DNA of 45,463 nt, from the NCBI RefSeq assembly GCF_002760665.1, contig NZ_PDOB01000034.1, positions 1 through 45,463 of the forward strand, read 5' to 3'. Every line of letters starts with the position of its first letter. Position 1 is the stretch's first letter. The stretch is from Massilia psychrophila. Its GTDB lineage: Bacteria; Pseudomonadota; Gammaproteobacteria; Burkholderiales; Burkholderiaceae_D. The notes beneath the pieces are model-generated. The model was not told the DNA's origin, made no database searches, and saw only the letters and a program-made list of their open reading frames with translations. Below are positions 34,617 to 44,256 of this stretch, one piece after another. The position numbers were made by a program, and so were the translations under genes.

Positions 34617-34718
34617 CTAATCGTCCTCGTCGCGGTACAGCAAGAAACCGACAAAGGCGGCCAGGCGCATCTGCACAGCGCCAAGTCGCGCCCAGGTCTC
34701 GCCGAAGCGCGATTCCAT
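34617..34718 (-). CDS. 33-residue putative membrane peptide after sco
   Basis: Begins 5 bases after the sco stop: MESRFGETWARLG, then a hydrophobic helix (MRLAAFVGFLLY) and acidic tail RDEDD. Translational coupling with sco is possible. Too short for firm support; conservation would decide. Confidence 0.35.
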   Translation of the reverse strand: MESRFGETWARLGAVQMRLAAFVGFLLYRDEDD

Positions 34719-34723
34719 CAGTC

Positions 34724-35329
34724 TCAGTTCAGCAGCGCCCTGAGGTCATGCACGATCGGCGCCGCTCCCTGGCCGTGGCGCACGAACAGGCGCACCATAC
34801 CGTTCTTGTCGAACACATAGCTGCCGGCGGTGTGGTCCACCGAGTAGCTGCCCGCTTCCTTGCCCGGCACCTTGGCATAGAACACCTTGAATTCCTTGGC
34901 CACCCTGGCGGTGGCGGCGGCGTCGCCGTACAAACCGAGGAAGCGCTTGTCGAAGGCTGGCACGTATTGCGCCAGCAACTCTCGGGTGTCGCGTTCCGGG
35001 TCGAGCGTGATGAACAGCACCTGCACCTGGTCGGCCAGCGGTCCGAGCTCCTTGAGCACGCCGGACAGTTCCGCCATCGTGCTCGGGCACACGTCCGGAC
35101 ATTGGGTAAAACCGAAGAAGACCAGCACGACCTTGCCCTTGAAGTCGGCCAGGGTACGCTCCTTGCCGGTATGGTCGAACAGGGCAAAATCCCGCGCGTA
35201 CTGCAGGCCCGTGACGTCGGTGTTCTGGAAGGTGGGGGTGCTGGCGGTAAGCTTGTCGAACTTGTCGCACCCGGCCAACCCCAGCGCCATGCCGAAAACG
35301 AGGGCGGAAACACCAAACAATTTTTTCAT
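34724..35329 (-). CDS. sco: SCO1/SenC copper chaperone for cytochrome oxidase
   Basis: 201 residues, lipoprotein signal with lipobox GLAGC, then a thioredoxin fold with the copper-binding C-x3-C motif (FGFTQCPDVCPSTM), VLFITLDPERDT, and the third ligand His in YSVDHTAGSY. SCO delivers copper to the CuA site of subunit II, encoded in the same cluster. Starts 5 bases after ctaB, so they are co-transcribed. Confidence 0.93.
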   Translation of the reverse strand: MKKLFGVSALVFGMALGLAGCDKFDKLTASTPTFQNTDVTGLQYARDFALFDHTGKERTLADFKGKVVLVFFGFTQCPDVCPSTMAELSGVLKELGPLADQVQVLFITLDPERDTRELLAQYVPAFDKRFLGLYGDAAATARVAKEFKVFYAKVPGKEAGSYSVDHTAGSYVFDKNGMVRLFVRHGQGAAPIVHDLRALLN

Positions 35330-35334
35330 CTATT

Positions 35335-36237
35335 TTAGAATCGGAGGTAATGGTCAACCAGCAACGCGGCGAACAGCAGCGACAGGTAGATAATCGACCA
35401 GGTGAACGCCTTGCGCGCGACCAGGTCGCTGTAGTGGCGGTGCACGCGCCAGGCGTGGCGCAGGAAGACGACGTTGAGCGCCACCGCGCAAACGAGGTAA
35501 ATCAGGCCGCTCATGTGCACCGCGAACGGCAGCATGGTGGTGGCGGCCAGCGCGATCGAATACAGCCAGACGTGGAAGCCGGTGAACTGCATGCCGTGCG
35601 TGATCGGCAGCATCGGCAGGCCGGACTTGGCGTAGTCGTCGCGGCGGTACATCGCCAGCGCCCAGAAGTGCGGCGGCGTCCAGACAAAAATGATCAGCAC
35701 CAGCAGCCAGGCCTGCATCGGCACGTCGTTGGCGATCGCCGCCCAGCCCAGCGCCGGCGGCATCGCCCCGGACAGGCCGCCGATGACGATGTTTTGCGGC
35801 GTGGCGGGTTTGAGGATCATCGTGTAGACGACGGCGTAGCCGACAAACGTCACGAAGGTGAGCCACATGGTCAAGGGATTGACCAGCGCGTACAGCACCC
35901 ACATGCCGGCGCCGCCGATGATGGCCGAGAAAACCAGGGTTTGACGGCGGCTCAGTTCGCCCATCGCGGTGGCGCGGCGCGCGGTGCGGGCCATGCGGGC
36001 ATCGATCTCCGCCTCGACCAGGCAATTGACGGCGAAGGCGGCGCCGGCCAGCAGCCAGATACCGATGGTGGCGGCCACCACCAGGCGCCATGGCGGCAGG
36101 TCGTCGGTTGCGAGGAACATGCCGATCACGGCGCAAAACACCGCCAGCTGGGTGACGCGCGGCTTGGTCAGCGCCCAGTACTGGGCGATCCGGTTGACCT
36201 GCTTGCGCGGCTTTTGTAGTGCGGTTTGACTAGTCAT
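35335..36237 (-). CDS. ctaB: Protoheme IX farnesyltransferase (heme O synthase)
   Basis: 300 residues, UbiA-type prenyltransferase with about eight helices: [40 protein letters not shown] (Asp-rich site variant N-x3-D-x3-D), [12 protein letters not shown] and [20 protein letters not shown] with [10 protein letters not shown]. It farnesylates heme b to heme o, the precursor of heme a. The ATG overlaps the ctaA stop. Also called cyoE. Confidence 0.95.
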   Translation of the reverse strand: MTSQTALQKPRKQVNRIAQYWALTKPRVTQLAVFCAVIGMFLATDDLPPWRLVVAATIGIWLLAGAAFAVNCLVEAEIDARMARTARRATAMGELSRRQTLVFSAIIGGAGMWVLYALVNPLTMWLTFVTFVGYAVVYTMILKPATPQNIVIGGLSGAMPPALGWAAIANDVPMQAWLLVLIIFVWTPPHFWALAMYRRDDYAKSGLPMLPITHGMQFTGFHVWLYSIALAATTMLPFAVHMSGLIYLVCAVALNVVFLRHAWRVHRHYSDLVARKAFTWSIIYLSLLFAALLVDHYLRF

Positions 36238-37403
36238 GAGGGGCTTATCGGGCGTGGGTCTTGCAAGGGAGCGACCTTTGCCCGGGCTTGCGCGAGGCTG
36301 CGGTTGGTCTCGAGCTGATACTTCGTTTTGTAGTTTAACATGGTCACCAACAGCACGAGCAGGGCGGCACCGGCGTTATGCATTACGGCAATTGCGAGCG
36401 GAAAACTGAAAAACACCGTGGCGATGCCGCTGGCCGCCTGCGCCACCAGCACGATGGCGACCAGGCGCGCGGTGCGCCGCAAGGCCGGCTGGCGCCACGC
36501 CGCCCACGCTGTCCAGCCGAGGCCGGCTGCGACGACCAGCGCGAAGTTGCGGTGCACCCAATGGATCGCCGTCAGCGCGCTGAACGGCAGGTAGTGGCCG
36601 GCGGCGGTCTTGCCGAGTTCGCGCCACAAAGTGAAGCCGTGCTCGAAGTCCATCGCCGGCACCAACTGGCCGTTACACAGTGGAAAATCGCTGCACGCCA
36701 GGGTGGCGTAATTGGTGCTGACCCAGCCGCCCAGCGCGATCTGCACCATCAGCAGCACGGCCGACGCCAAGGCCAGCGCCCTCACCCGCCGCAGCGTGGC
36801 TACATCGCCACCGGCCTGGTATGGTTTGATTAAAAAATTTTCGCGCCCGCCCATCCACGTCAACAAGGCGAGTAGGCCCATGCCGAGCAGCAGGTGAATG
36901 GTGACGATCACCGGCTGCAGCTTCTGCGTCACAGTCCAGGCGCCGAACGCGCCCTGCACGCAGACGAACAGCAGCAGCGCGGTCGGCAATGCCGGCGCGA
37001 AGGCGGCGCCGCGGTTGCGCCGCCATTGCAACCAGGCCTGCGCTGTCAACGCCATGATCAGCACGCCGATACCCATCGCCAGGTAACGGTGGATCATCTC
37101 GATCCACGCCTTGACGACGCTGACCGGGCCGTCCGGCATGGCCGCTTGCGCCGCGCTGATTTGCTCGTGCGCGAGGAAAGGATTGGCCAGGCCGTAGCAG
37201 CCCGGCCAGTCGGGGCAGCCCAGGCCCGAATCGGTCAGGCGCGTGAAGGCGCCGAACACGATCAGGTCGAACGTCAAAAACGTCACCGCCCACACCAGCT
37301 TGCGGTATTTGTTGGCGTCGGCCGAGATCCAGACCATTGCCAGCGGCAGGCTCGCCGCCAGCAGGCCGATGACGCCCAGTTGGGCAAGGGTAGCCGGCTG
37401 CAT
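36234..37403 (-). CDS. ctaA: Heme A synthase (COX15/CtaA)
   Basis: 389 residues, eight-helix protein with heme-ligand histidines in [51 protein letters not shown] and [13 protein letters not shown], plus [20 protein letters not shown]. It oxidises heme o to heme a in the inner membrane. Three bases separate it from the SCO-like gene upstream; ctaB overlaps downstream. Confidence 0.95.
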   Translation of the reverse strand: MQPATLAQLGVIGLLAASLPLAMVWISADANKYRKLVWAVTFLTFDLIVFGAFTRLTDSGLGCPDWPGCYGLANPFLAHEQISAAQAAMPDGPVSVVKAWIEMIHRYLAMGIGVLIMALTAQAWLQWRRNRGAAFAPALPTALLLFVCVQGAFGAWTVTQKLQPVIVTIHLLLGMGLLALLTWMGGRENFLIKPYQAGGDVATLRRVRALALASAVLLMVQIALGGWVSTNYATLACSDFPLCNGQLVPAMDFEHGFTLWRELGKTAAGHYLPFSALTAIHWVHRNFALVVAAGLGWTAWAAWRQPALRRTARLVAIVLVAQAASGIATVFFSFPLAIAVMHNAGAALLVLLVTMLNYKTKYQLETNRSLAQARAKVAPLQDPRPISPS

Positions 37404-37406
37404 CGC

Positions 37407-38042
37407 TTAGCCGATCGCCGATGCTTTGAGCAGCTTGCCGAGGTCTTTCTTGACCTTGGCGTAGTGCTGCACTTTTTCCGCTTCGGTGGCGCCTGCCGGC
37501 ACCGGAGGAAACCGCATCATCAGGTTGCCGAGCGGGTCGATCAAGAAAATCGAGTCGTCCAGATTCGCCCCCGGCTCGACGGGCAGCCAGTTGGCGACAA
37601 GCGCGTTTGGCGCGCGCAGCATGCGCATGCCGTCGAGCTCGCGCATCAGCGTGGTCTCGAGCGGAGCGCTATCGGTGATGAGCCAGACGCGCTCGATGCG
37701 CTCCATCTCCTTGCCCGTCATCGAGCGCACCTGGCGGATCGCGAACATCTGCTCCATGCAGGTCTTGTCGCAGGCCGCCGGGCCGGTCTTGAGCATGACC
37801 CACTTGCCCTTGAAGGTGTCGAGGCTGGCTGGCCTGCCGTCTGGCGTGCTCGCTTGCAAGGCCGGGATCGGGTAGGCGCGCGCGTCGATGATCGCGCCGA
37901 AATTGGTGCGCCCCTGGGGCTTGATGACATAGTAGGTGAGATACGAAAAAATCAGCGGCGACGCGCATACCGCGAGCACCATCAACAGTTTCCAGCGGCC
38001 GCGTCGCTGCGGCGCGGCTTCAATCGGTTTGGTCTGTTCCAC
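37407..38042 (-). CDS. SCO-like membrane-anchored oxidase assembly protein
   Basis: 211 residues from GTG 38042 (the longer frame to 38129 runs into surf1). One N-terminal helix (WKLLMVLAVCASPLIFSYLT), then a thioredoxin-like domain with a CxxxC pair in GPAACDKTCMEQMFAIRQ, FKGKWVMLKT, and SIFLIDPLGNLMMRFPPV. Resembles SCO but differs at the motif and lacks an obvious third His, so it may be a thiol/redox factor rather than a copper donor. Overlaps the surf1 end by 23 bases. Confidence 0.82.
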   Translation of the reverse strand: MEQTKPIEAAPQRRGRWKLLMVLAVCASPLIFSYLTYYVIKPQGRTNFGAIIDARAYPIPALQASTPDGRPASLDTFKGKWVMLKTGPAACDKTCMEQMFAIRQVRSMTGKEMERIERVWLITDSAPLETTLMRELDGMRMLRAPNALVANWLPVEPGANLDDSIFLIDPLGNLMMRFPPVPAGATEAEKVQHYAKVKKDLGKLLKASAIG

Positions 38043-38751
38043 GTGAAAATCCTGTAATGACAAAAAATAGGAACGCCATGACTGCCAGCGCATACCATTG
38101 GAACGCATAGCCCTGGTGTTTCTCGACACCGAGCGAGGGGGCCGGCCAGTTGCGCACCAGGCCTTCGAAGGCCGGCGCCGGGCCGCCTTGTTCGATGAAA
38201 AACGGTTGCAGTTTCAGCCCGCTCGCTTGCGCAAACTGGGCCGGATCGATATTTTGCACGATCGCGCCGGGCTGCACCGGCTCGGGTGTTCCCAGCTGCA
38301 TCACGTGGCCGGCGCTGGCCTTGACAATGCCATCGACCGTCACCAATCCTTCTGGCGTCGCAAAGTGAGGCAAGCGGGTGGCGTCGCCGGTGTGCCGTGG
38401 CAGCCAGCCGCGCGACACCAGCACATGGGTGTCGGATCCCGCGATTTTCAATGGCATCAGCAAATAAAAGCCGGCGCGGCCATTTTGCGGGCGGTTGTTC
38501 AAGAACAAAGGCCAGCCGGCGACAAACTGCCCGGTTGCCCGGACCTGGCGATATTCGAGGGCGGCGCCGGCGGTGACCAGCGCCGGCGCCAGCACCAACG
38601 GCGCCTCGGCCGCGCGTTCGGCCAGCTTGGTTTGCAAGCCGGTTTTCTGCGCCGCGCGGCGTTCCTGCCATTGCCCGAGCGACACCCCGGCCGCCACCAG
38701 CAGCACGGTGGCAACAAAGGGGATCGCGCGAAACCGGAAGCTGATACGCAT
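38020..38751 (-). CDS. SURF1-family cytochrome oxidase assembly protein
   Basis: 243 residues with two terminal helices: N-terminal FVATVLLVAAGVSLGQWQERR (the SURF1 LGxWQxxR-like box) and C-terminal GYAFQWYALAVMAFLFFVIT. The periplasmic middle has FLNNRPQNGRAGFYLLMPL and VLVSRGWLP. SURF1 helps deliver heme a to subunit I. An ATG at 38751 fits the family start. Divergent from the plus-strand DUF2909 gene. Confidence 0.9.
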   Translation of the reverse strand: MRISFRFRAIPFVATVLLVAAGVSLGQWQERRAAQKTGLQTKLAERAAEAPLVLAPALVTAGAALEYRQVRATGQFVAGWPLFLNNRPQNGRAGFYLLMPLKIAGSDTHVLVSRGWLPRHTGDATRLPHFATPEGLVTVDGIVKASAGHVMQLGTPEPVQPGAIVQNIDPAQFAQASGLKLQPFFIEQGGPAPAFEGLVRNWPAPSLGVEKHQGYAFQWYALAVMAFLFFVITGFSRGTDQTD

Positions 38752-38787
38752 TACAATGGATCCTTTGTCAAACCTGCCCAACCCGCC

Positions 38788-38988
38788 ATGAAAATCCTCG
38801 TTGCCATCGCTTTTATCCTGATCCTAGGCAGCCTCGGCTCGGCCCTGTTCTTCCTCATGCGCGACAAGGGCAAGAGCAACCGCACCGTCAACGCGCTGGC
38901 GATGCGGGTTGGCCTGTCGATCACCCTGTTCCTGCTGCTGCTGGCAGCCTACGAGATGGGCTGGATCGCGCCGACCGGCCTGCGTTGA
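38788..38988 (+). CDS. DUF2909 twin-transmembrane protein
   Basis: 66 residues with two helices (ILVAIAFILILGSLGSALFF and LSITLFLLLLAAYEMGW) separated by a basic loop MRDKGKSNRTVN. The DUF2909 family is characteristically placed beside surf1 in Burkholderiales oxidase clusters. It is the only plus-strand gene in the cox cluster; a bidirectional terminator follows. Confidence 0.88.
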   Translation: MKILVAIAFILILGSLGSALFFLMRDKGKSNRTVNALAMRVGLSITLFLLLLAAYEMGWIAPTGLR

Positions 38989-39008
38989 TTCGGCCACACC
39001 GTTCAGGA

Positions 39009-39047
39009 AAAAAGCCGCACGAGGGATTATCCCGCGTGCGGCTTTTT
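39009..39047. terminator. Bidirectional rho-independent terminator
   Basis: AAAAAGCCGCACG pairs with CGTGCGGCTTTTT around a 13-base loop. T-runs are available on both strands, so it serves both the DUF2909 gene and the convergent ctaE transcript. Confidence 0.88.
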
Positions 39048-39084
39048 CTTGCAGCGCATGCGCTGCCGCCGTTACATCCGCAAA

Positions 39085-39966
39085 TTATAGCCAATAAATG
39101 ACAACGTACAGGCCGAGCCAGACGACGTCGACGAAGTGCCAGTACCAGGCGGCGCCTTCGAAACCGAAATGGTTGTCGGCCGTAAAGTGGCCTTTCAGCA
39201 CACGGTACAGGATCACCGACAGCATGATCGTGCCAAGCGTCACGTGAAAACCGTGAAAACCGGTCAGCATGAAGAAGGTCGAGCCGTAGATGCCGGACGT
39301 CATTTTCAAGTTCAGTTCGCTGTACGCATGCATGTACTCGTAAGCCTGAAAGCCCATGAAGACAGCGCCCAGCACGATCGTGGCGGCCAGCCAGAAGGCG
39401 GTCTTGGCGCGGTGGCCGGCACGCAGCGCATGGTGCGAGATGGTCAGCGTCACGCCCGAAGACAACAGCAAGGCGGTGTTGATGGTCGGGATCGGGAACG
39501 GGCCCATGGTGGTAAAAGCATCGACCGTGCCGGCCGGGCCGGCGTTGCCCCATTGACCGGCAAAGTCGGGCCAGATCATTTTGTGGTCGATGTCGCCAAG
39601 CCACGGCAAGCTGATTGCGCGGGCATAAAACAGCGCGCCGAAAAAAGCGCCGAAAAACATTACTTCGGAAAAGATGAACCAGCTCATCGACCAGCGGTAG
39701 GACAGGTCGATGTTCTTGCTGTACTGGCCGGCTTCGGATTCGCCGATGGCGTCGCCGAACCAGAAATACAGCACCAGGATCGTCGCCAGGATGCCGGCGA
39801 TATTGATGATCGGGCCCCAGCTTTGACCGTTGACCCAGCCTGAAGCGCCGATCATCGTCACCAGCAAGGAAATGCCGGCAAACAACGGCCACTTGGAAGG
39901 ACCCGGCACGAAATAATGCGGTGCGGCGTGCGATGCGGCGTGGCCTGTGGCTTGCGGTGAACTCAT
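39085..39966 (-). CDS. ctaE: Cytochrome c oxidase subunit III
   Basis: 293 residues from ATG 39966, six bases after AGGAG; two earlier in-frame ATGs (39984, 39972) overlap that ribosome site. Seven helices with YFVPGPSKWPLFAGISLLVT, MSWFIFSEVMFFGAFFGALF, GVTLTISHHALRAGH, LTGFHGFHVTLGTIML and AAWYWHFVDVVWLGLYVVIY. Stabilises the proton-pumping core of aa3 oxidase. Confidence 0.95.
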   Translation of the reverse strand: MSSPQATGHAASHAAPHYFVPGPSKWPLFAGISLLVTMIGASGWVNGQSWGPIINIAGILATILVLYFWFGDAIGESEAGQYSKNIDLSYRWSMSWFIFSEVMFFGAFFGALFYARAISLPWLGDIDHKMIWPDFAGQWGNAGPAGTVDAFTTMGPFPIPTINTALLLSSGVTLTISHHALRAGHRAKTAFWLAATIVLGAVFMGFQAYEYMHAYSELNLKMTSGIYGSTFFMLTGFHGFHVTLGTIMLSVILYRVLKGHFTADNHFGFEGAAWYWHFVDVVWLGLYVVIYWL

Positions 39967-40065
39967 CTTCATCTCCTCATTCAAACTTGGTATTCGGTCA
40001 GTTTCGTGGTGCGGCGGTTTGGCTTTTATGCCAGCGGTGCTTTACTTCTTGTTCTGATTCTTACT

Positions 40066-40284
40066 TTATTGCGCGATCGCGATTTTTACCAGCATCACCA
40101 GCACGCCGATGAACAACAGCACGCCGATCAGCGCGGCCACGATCAGGTGCAGCGGATTCAGGTTGGCCGAATCATGCTCGTAATCGCTGCGCTTGCGAAT
40201 GCCGAAGAACGACCAGAATACCGCTTTCATGGTCGCCCAGAACGACGCATTGCGTGAGCCCGCTTTTTTGCTTTCCTTATCCAT
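40066..40284 (-). CDS. DUF2970 small membrane protein
   Basis: 72 residues: polar N-terminus with SFWATMKAVFWSFFGIRKRS, then LNPLHLIVAALIGVLLFIGV forming one helix. The DUF2970 family sits between ctaG and ctaE in beta-proteobacterial oxidase clusters; probably an assembly or accessory subunit. Confidence 0.88.
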   Translation of the reverse strand: MDKESKKAGSRNASFWATMKAVFWSFFGIRKRSDYEHDSANLNPLHLIVAALIGVLLFIGVLVMLVKIAIAQ

Positions 40285-40303
40285 GCCGCCTTTTTTCCAG
40301 CCG

Positions 40304-40858
40304 CTACTTCATTGCCTGGGTGCCGGCAATTTCAAAAAACGTGTACGACAGCGTGACCGTCTTGACGTCGCGCGGCAAGGCCGGGTCGATGAAAAACACC
40401 ACCGGCATTTGCCGCGCCTCATGCGGTCTCAAGGTCTGCTGCTTGAAGCAGAAGCACTCGACCTTCTTGAAATGCGGCGTCGCCGACTGCGGCGCGTAAC
40501 TCGGTATGGCCTGCGCTTGCACCGTGCGGTCTTGCGTGTTGACCACCTCGTACATCACGGTAGCCAGCTCGCCCGGATGGACGTCGATGCTGCGGGTGGT
40601 CGGGCGAAACCGCCATGGTCCCTGCGCATTGCCGTCCAGCTCGACCGTAATGGTGCGACTGGTGTCGACCTGCGTGTTGGCTGGCCGCTCCACCGTGCCA
40701 TCTTGCTGCGTCAGTACGTTGATGCCGAGCAATTCGCACATCTGCCTGTAGACCGGCACCAGTGCGTAGCCGAAGCCAAACATCACCACCGCTACGACCA
40801 CCAGCTTGCCGAGCATTGCCCGGTTCAGGCGCAAGCGCCGTGTAGGATCTTTGGACAC
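40304..40858 (-). CDS. ctaG: Cytochrome c oxidase assembly protein CtaG/Cox11
   Basis: 184 residues from GTG 40858. One N-terminal helix (LGKLVVVAVVMFGFGYALVP) and a periplasmic immunoglobulin-like domain with the copper-binding CFCF motif (KKVECFCFKQQTL). Delivers copper to the CuB site of subunit I. The GTG is one base after the stop of the 35-residue assembly protein, so translation is coupled. Confidence 0.93.
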   Translation of the reverse strand: MSKDPTRRLRLNRAMLGKLVVVAVVMFGFGYALVPVYRQMCELLGINVLTQQDGTVERPANTQVDTSRTITVELDGNAQGPWRFRPTTRSIDVHPGELATVMYEVVNTQDRTVQAQAIPSYAPQSATPHFKKVECFCFKQQTLRPHEARQMPVVFFIDPALPRDVKTVTLSYTFFEIAGTQAMK

Positions 40859-40859
40859 G

Positions 40860-40967
40860 TCAGCTCAACCAGATGCGTTTGATAAACACCATCGCAAAGA
40901 AAAATACCGCGATACCGGCAAGCACCAGCCCAGTCTTCAGGTTGTTCGGCTTTTTTGGCTCAGTCAT
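40860..40967 (-). CDS. Cytochrome oxidase small assembly protein, 35 residues
   Basis: 35-codon gene MTEPKKPNNLKTGLVLAGIA... with one helix (LVLAGIAVFFFAMVFIKRIW). Such tiny proteins are annotated between ctaD and ctaG in Burkholderiales. It lies between ctaD and ctaG here, as in that pattern. Confidence 0.82.
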   Translation of the reverse strand: MTEPKKPNNLKTGLVLAGIAVFFFAMVFIKRIWLS

Positions 40968-41022
40968 GGTTACCACTTAACTTGGTTTCGAAGGCGACTC
41001 GCGCCGCCCTCGTGAAATACGC

Positions 41023-42630
41023 TTACTTGACGATCGGCGGGACTTCGAAGGTATGGAACGGCGCCGGGCTCGGCACGGTCCACTCCAGGCCTTCGGCGCC
41101 ATCCCATGGCTTGGCCGCCGCTTTGGCACCGCCGCGGATGGTCGGCAAGATCACGAAGAACAAGAAGTATGCCTGCGACAGGCCGAAACCGAAGGCGCCG
41201 ATGGTGGCCAGCGCGTTGAAATCGGTGAACTGCGCCGGATAATCGGCGTAGCGGCGCGGCATGCCGGCCAGGCCCAGGAAGTGCATCGGGAAAAACGTAA
41301 TGTTGAACGTGATGAGCGAGGCCCAGAAGTGAAACTTGCCGCGGCCTTCGTTGTACATGTGACCGGTCCACTTCGGCGACCAGTAGTAGAAGCCGGCGAA
41401 CAGGGCGAACAGGGAACCTGCCACCAGCACGTAGTGGAAGTGCGCCACGACGTAATAGGTATCCTGCAGCTGGATGTCGATCGGCGTTACCGCCAGGATC
41501 AGGCCGGTGAAGCCGCCCATGGTGAACACGAAGATGAAGCCGACGGCGAACAGCATCGGGGTTTCGAACGTCATCGAACCCTTCCACATCGTGGCGACCC
41601 AGTTGAACACCTTGACGCCGGTCGGCACCGCGATGAGCATGGTGGCATACATGAAGAACAGCTGCGACGTCACCGGCATGCCGGTGGTGAACATGTGGTG
41701 GGCCCAGACGATGAACGACAGGATCGCGATCGAGGCAGTGGCGTAGACCATCGACGCGTAGCCGAACAGCGGCTTGCGGGCGAAGGCCGGCAGAATCTGC
41801 GAAACGATGCCGAACGCCGGCAGGATCATGATGTAGACCTCGGGGTGACCGAAGAACCAGAAGATGTGCTGGTACATGACCGGATCGCCGCCGCCGGCGG
41901 CGTTGAAAAACGAGGTGCCGAAGTGACGGTCAGTCAGGGTCATGGTGATGGCGCCCGCGAGGACCGGCATCACGGCGATCAACAGGTAGGCGGTGATCAG
42001 CCAGGTCCAGCAGAACATCGGCATTTTCATCAGCGTCATGCCGGGAGCGCGCATGTTGAGGATAGTGACGACGATATTGATCGAGCCCATGATCGACGAG
42101 GCGCCCATCAGGTGCATGGCGAAAATCGCCATGTCCATGCCCGGCCCCATCTGGGTCGACAGCGGCGCATACAGCGTCCAGCCGGCGGCGGTCGCGCCGC
42201 CAGGCACCAGGAACGACGTCGCCAGCAGCAGCGCCGCCGGTGGCAGCAGCCAGAACGAGAAGTTGTTCATGCGGGCAAACGCCATGTCGGCGCAGCCGAT
42301 CTGCAGCGGGATCATCCAGTTGGCGAAGCCGACGAACGCCGGCATGATGGCGCCGAACACCATCACCAAACCGTGCATGGTGGTGAGCTGGTTGAAGAAC
42401 TCGGGCTGGAAGAACTGCAGGCCAGGCTGGAACAGCTCGCTGCGGATCATCAGCGCCAGCACGCCGCCCGACATCAGCATGATCATCGAGAACCACAGGT
42501 ACAAGGTACCGATGTCCTTGTGGTTGGTGGCGTACAGCCAGCGGCCGATGCCGGTCGGTTGGCCGTGGCCATGATCGTGGGCGTGATCGTGTGCGTGATC
42601 GTGGCCGTGATCTACAGTGTTTGTGCTCAT
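41023..42630 (-). CDS. ctaD: Cytochrome c oxidase subunit I
   Basis: 535 residues. The heme-copper core is complete: low-spin heme His in [15 protein letters not shown], CuB His and cross-linked Tyr region [17 protein letters not shown], the His pair WAHHMFTTG, and heme a/a3 ligands in [14 protein letters not shown]-channel and D-channel helices are present. An unusual His-rich N-terminal tail ([17 protein letters not shown]) precedes the first helix. Catalytic subunit that reduces O2 and pumps protons. Confidence 0.97.
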   Translation of the reverse strand: MSTNTVDHGHDHAHDHAHDHGHGQPTGIGRWLYATNHKDIGTLYLWFSMIMLMSGGVLALMIRSELFQPGLQFFQPEFFNQLTTMHGLVMVFGAIMPAFVGFANWMIPLQIGCADMAFARMNNFSFWLLPPAALLLATSFLVPGGATAAGWTLYAPLSTQMGPGMDMAIFAMHLMGASSIMGSINIVVTILNMRAPGMTLMKMPMFCWTWLITAYLLIAVMPVLAGAITMTLTDRHFGTSFFNAAGGGDPVMYQHIFWFFGHPEVYIMILPAFGIVSQILPAFARKPLFGYASMVYATASIAILSFIVWAHHMFTTGMPVTSQLFFMYATMLIAVPTGVKVFNWVATMWKGSMTFETPMLFAVGFIFVFTMGGFTGLILAVTPIDIQLQDTYYVVAHFHYVLVAGSLFALFAGFYYWSPKWTGHMYNEGRGKFHFWASLITFNITFFPMHFLGLAGMPRRYADYPAQFTDFNALATIGAFGFGLSQAYFLFFVILPTIRGGAKAAAKPWDGAEGLEWTVPSPAPFHTFEVPPIVK

Positions 42631-42644
42631 TCTTCTACTCCCGA

Positions 42645-43829
42645 TTACTTACGTGCAGCCAGGACTTCGGCTGGTTGAACGATGTTTTCCGCGGCCTTGT
42701 TCGACCAGTTGTTGCGGGTATAGGTGATCACCGCAGCAATATCTGAATCCGACAATTGCTTAAAAATTGGCATTTGGGAAGGATACTTGCCGCTATTTTG
42801 GCCGTTCAGAAGGACGTTGATCTGGCCCGCTTTCGGGCCGTTCACCACGGCCGAGCCGTCCAGCGCGGCGAACGCGTTAGGGATGCCCTTGCCGTTGGCC
42901 TGGTGGCAGACCGCGCAGTTGGTGGCGTAGACTTTTTCGCCCTTGGTTTTCAGTTCGTCGATGGTCCACACTTTGGCCGGATCGTCGGCCAGTGCCGCCA
43001 TGTCTTTTTTCTTGCCTGCGACCCAGGCCGTGTAGTCGGCGTCGGAGACGACCTTGACGACGATCGGCATGAACGCGTGCTCTTTACCGCACAGCTCGGC
43101 GCACTGGCCGCGGAAGGTGCCGATTTTTTCCGACTTGAACCAGGTGTCGCGCACGAAACCGGGGATGGCATCTTGCTTGACGCCGAAAGCGGGAATCATC
43201 CAGGCGTGGATGACATCGTTGGCGGTCAGGACCATGCGGATCTTCTTGTTGACCGGCACCACGACTTCATTGTCGACTTCGATCAGGTAGTTCTCGCCGC
43301 GCGGCTGGGTCGGCGCCACGCCGGGCGAACCGATCTGGGAACGCGGCGTCGACAGGCTCGACAGGAAAGAGATGCCCTCGCCTTCGCCCTTCAGGTAGTC
43401 GTAGCCCCAGCGCCACTGCATGCCGGTGGCCTTGATGGTCAGGTCGGCGTTGGAGGTGTCTTTCATCGCCACCACGGTCTTCGTGGCCGGCAGCGCCATG
43501 GCGATGACGATCAGGAACGGAATGATGGTCCAGGCGATCTCGACCGCAGTCGATTCGTGGAAGGTTGCCGGCTTGTGGCCGAGCGAGCGGCGGTGCTTGA
43601 ACACCGAATAGAACATCACGCCGAAGACGCCGACGAAAATGACCACGCAGACGACCATCATCCAGGTATGCAGATCGTAGATTTCGGACGCAATGCGCGT
43701 CACTGGCGGTTGCAGATTCAACTGGTATTCAACCGGACGCCCCGTCACCTCGGGGGCAGCCATGGCCGGGATGCTGGCCGTGATCGCCAGACCGAGCATC
43801 AAGGCTTGAAGTCGCTTTGCATATGTCAT
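42645..43829 (-). CDS. ctaC: Cytochrome c oxidase subunit II with C-terminal cytochrome c domain
   Basis: 394 residues. Signal peptide ([13 protein letters not shown]), two helices ([40 protein letters not shown]) and a cupredoxin CuA domain with [15 protein letters not shown] (C-x3-C-x3-H-x2-M). A fused class I cytochrome c has CAVCH heme site (about residue 310) and Met ligand in PSQMPIF, as in caa3-type enzymes. It accepts electrons for the oxidase. First gene of the cox cluster. Confidence 0.96.
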   Translation of the reverse strand: MTYAKRLQALMLGLAITASIPAMAAPEVTGRPVEYQLNLQPPVTRIASEIYDLHTWMMVVCVVIFVGVFGVMFYSVFKHRRSLGHKPATFHESTAVEIAWTIIPFLIVIAMALPATKTVVAMKDTSNADLTIKATGMQWRWGYDYLKGEGEGISFLSSLSTPRSQIGSPGVAPTQPRGENYLIEVDNEVVVPVNKKIRMVLTANDVIHAWMIPAFGVKQDAIPGFVRDTWFKSEKIGTFRGQCAELCGKEHAFMPIVVKVVSDADYTAWVAGKKKDMAALADDPAKVWTIDELKTKGEKVYATNCAVCHQANGKGIPNAFAALDGSAVVNGPKAGQINVLLNGQNSGKYPSQMPIFKQLSDSDIAAVITYTRNNWSNKAAENIVQPAEVLAARK

Positions 43830-44256
43830 GTTTGTCCCAACCCACCCAAAAATAAAGATCTTTTTTTATCGCCAGCGAGCCGGATTCCGACCGCCGCCGC
43901 ACTTCCCAACACCTGCGCAAAAAGGGCCCAGGCAGCCTCGCCGCACCAGATGCGGTCGACATCGGCTGAACCGCGGCATCGGCCAAAAGGTGAACTGCGC
44001 ACACAAATGAACGCTGACTTGTTTTTACTGCTGTCGACCCCATGTATAGTCAGATACCTGGCTGCATGTATCTATTGCGCGCATGATCCAGTCGACAAAA
44101 TTCGTTGTTGATTATACTCAAGGAGTAGCCTGGGCATCAAGGGTATTCCCCGTCACGCCATTTCGCCCCTGTTTGCCCCCTCGCGCGCCACAGATTTTGT
44201 TTCTTTTTCATCAACTCAGGCGGTCCGCAAGAGCGCCCGCGCCGCATGCCCTGCTT
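43830..44256 (-). promoter_or_regulatory. Leader and promoter of the cox cluster
   Basis: 427-bp gene-free region. On the minus strand, -35 TTGATG (complement of 44135-44140), 18-bp spacer and a perfect -10 TATAAT (complement of 44111-44116) predict a start near 44104 and a 5' leader of about 275 bases before ctaC. No riboswitch class was recognised in the leader. Confidence 0.5.

Noticed and set aside
42570-42610. Possible short tandem repeat array (CRISPR-like or VNTR)
   Set aside because: Repeats are imperfect, coding for the His-rich tail of ctaD, with no spacers; treated as a coding repeat instead.
41053-42678. 541-residue plus frame opposite ctaD
   Set aside because: His/Arg/Glu-rich antisense shadow of subunit I.
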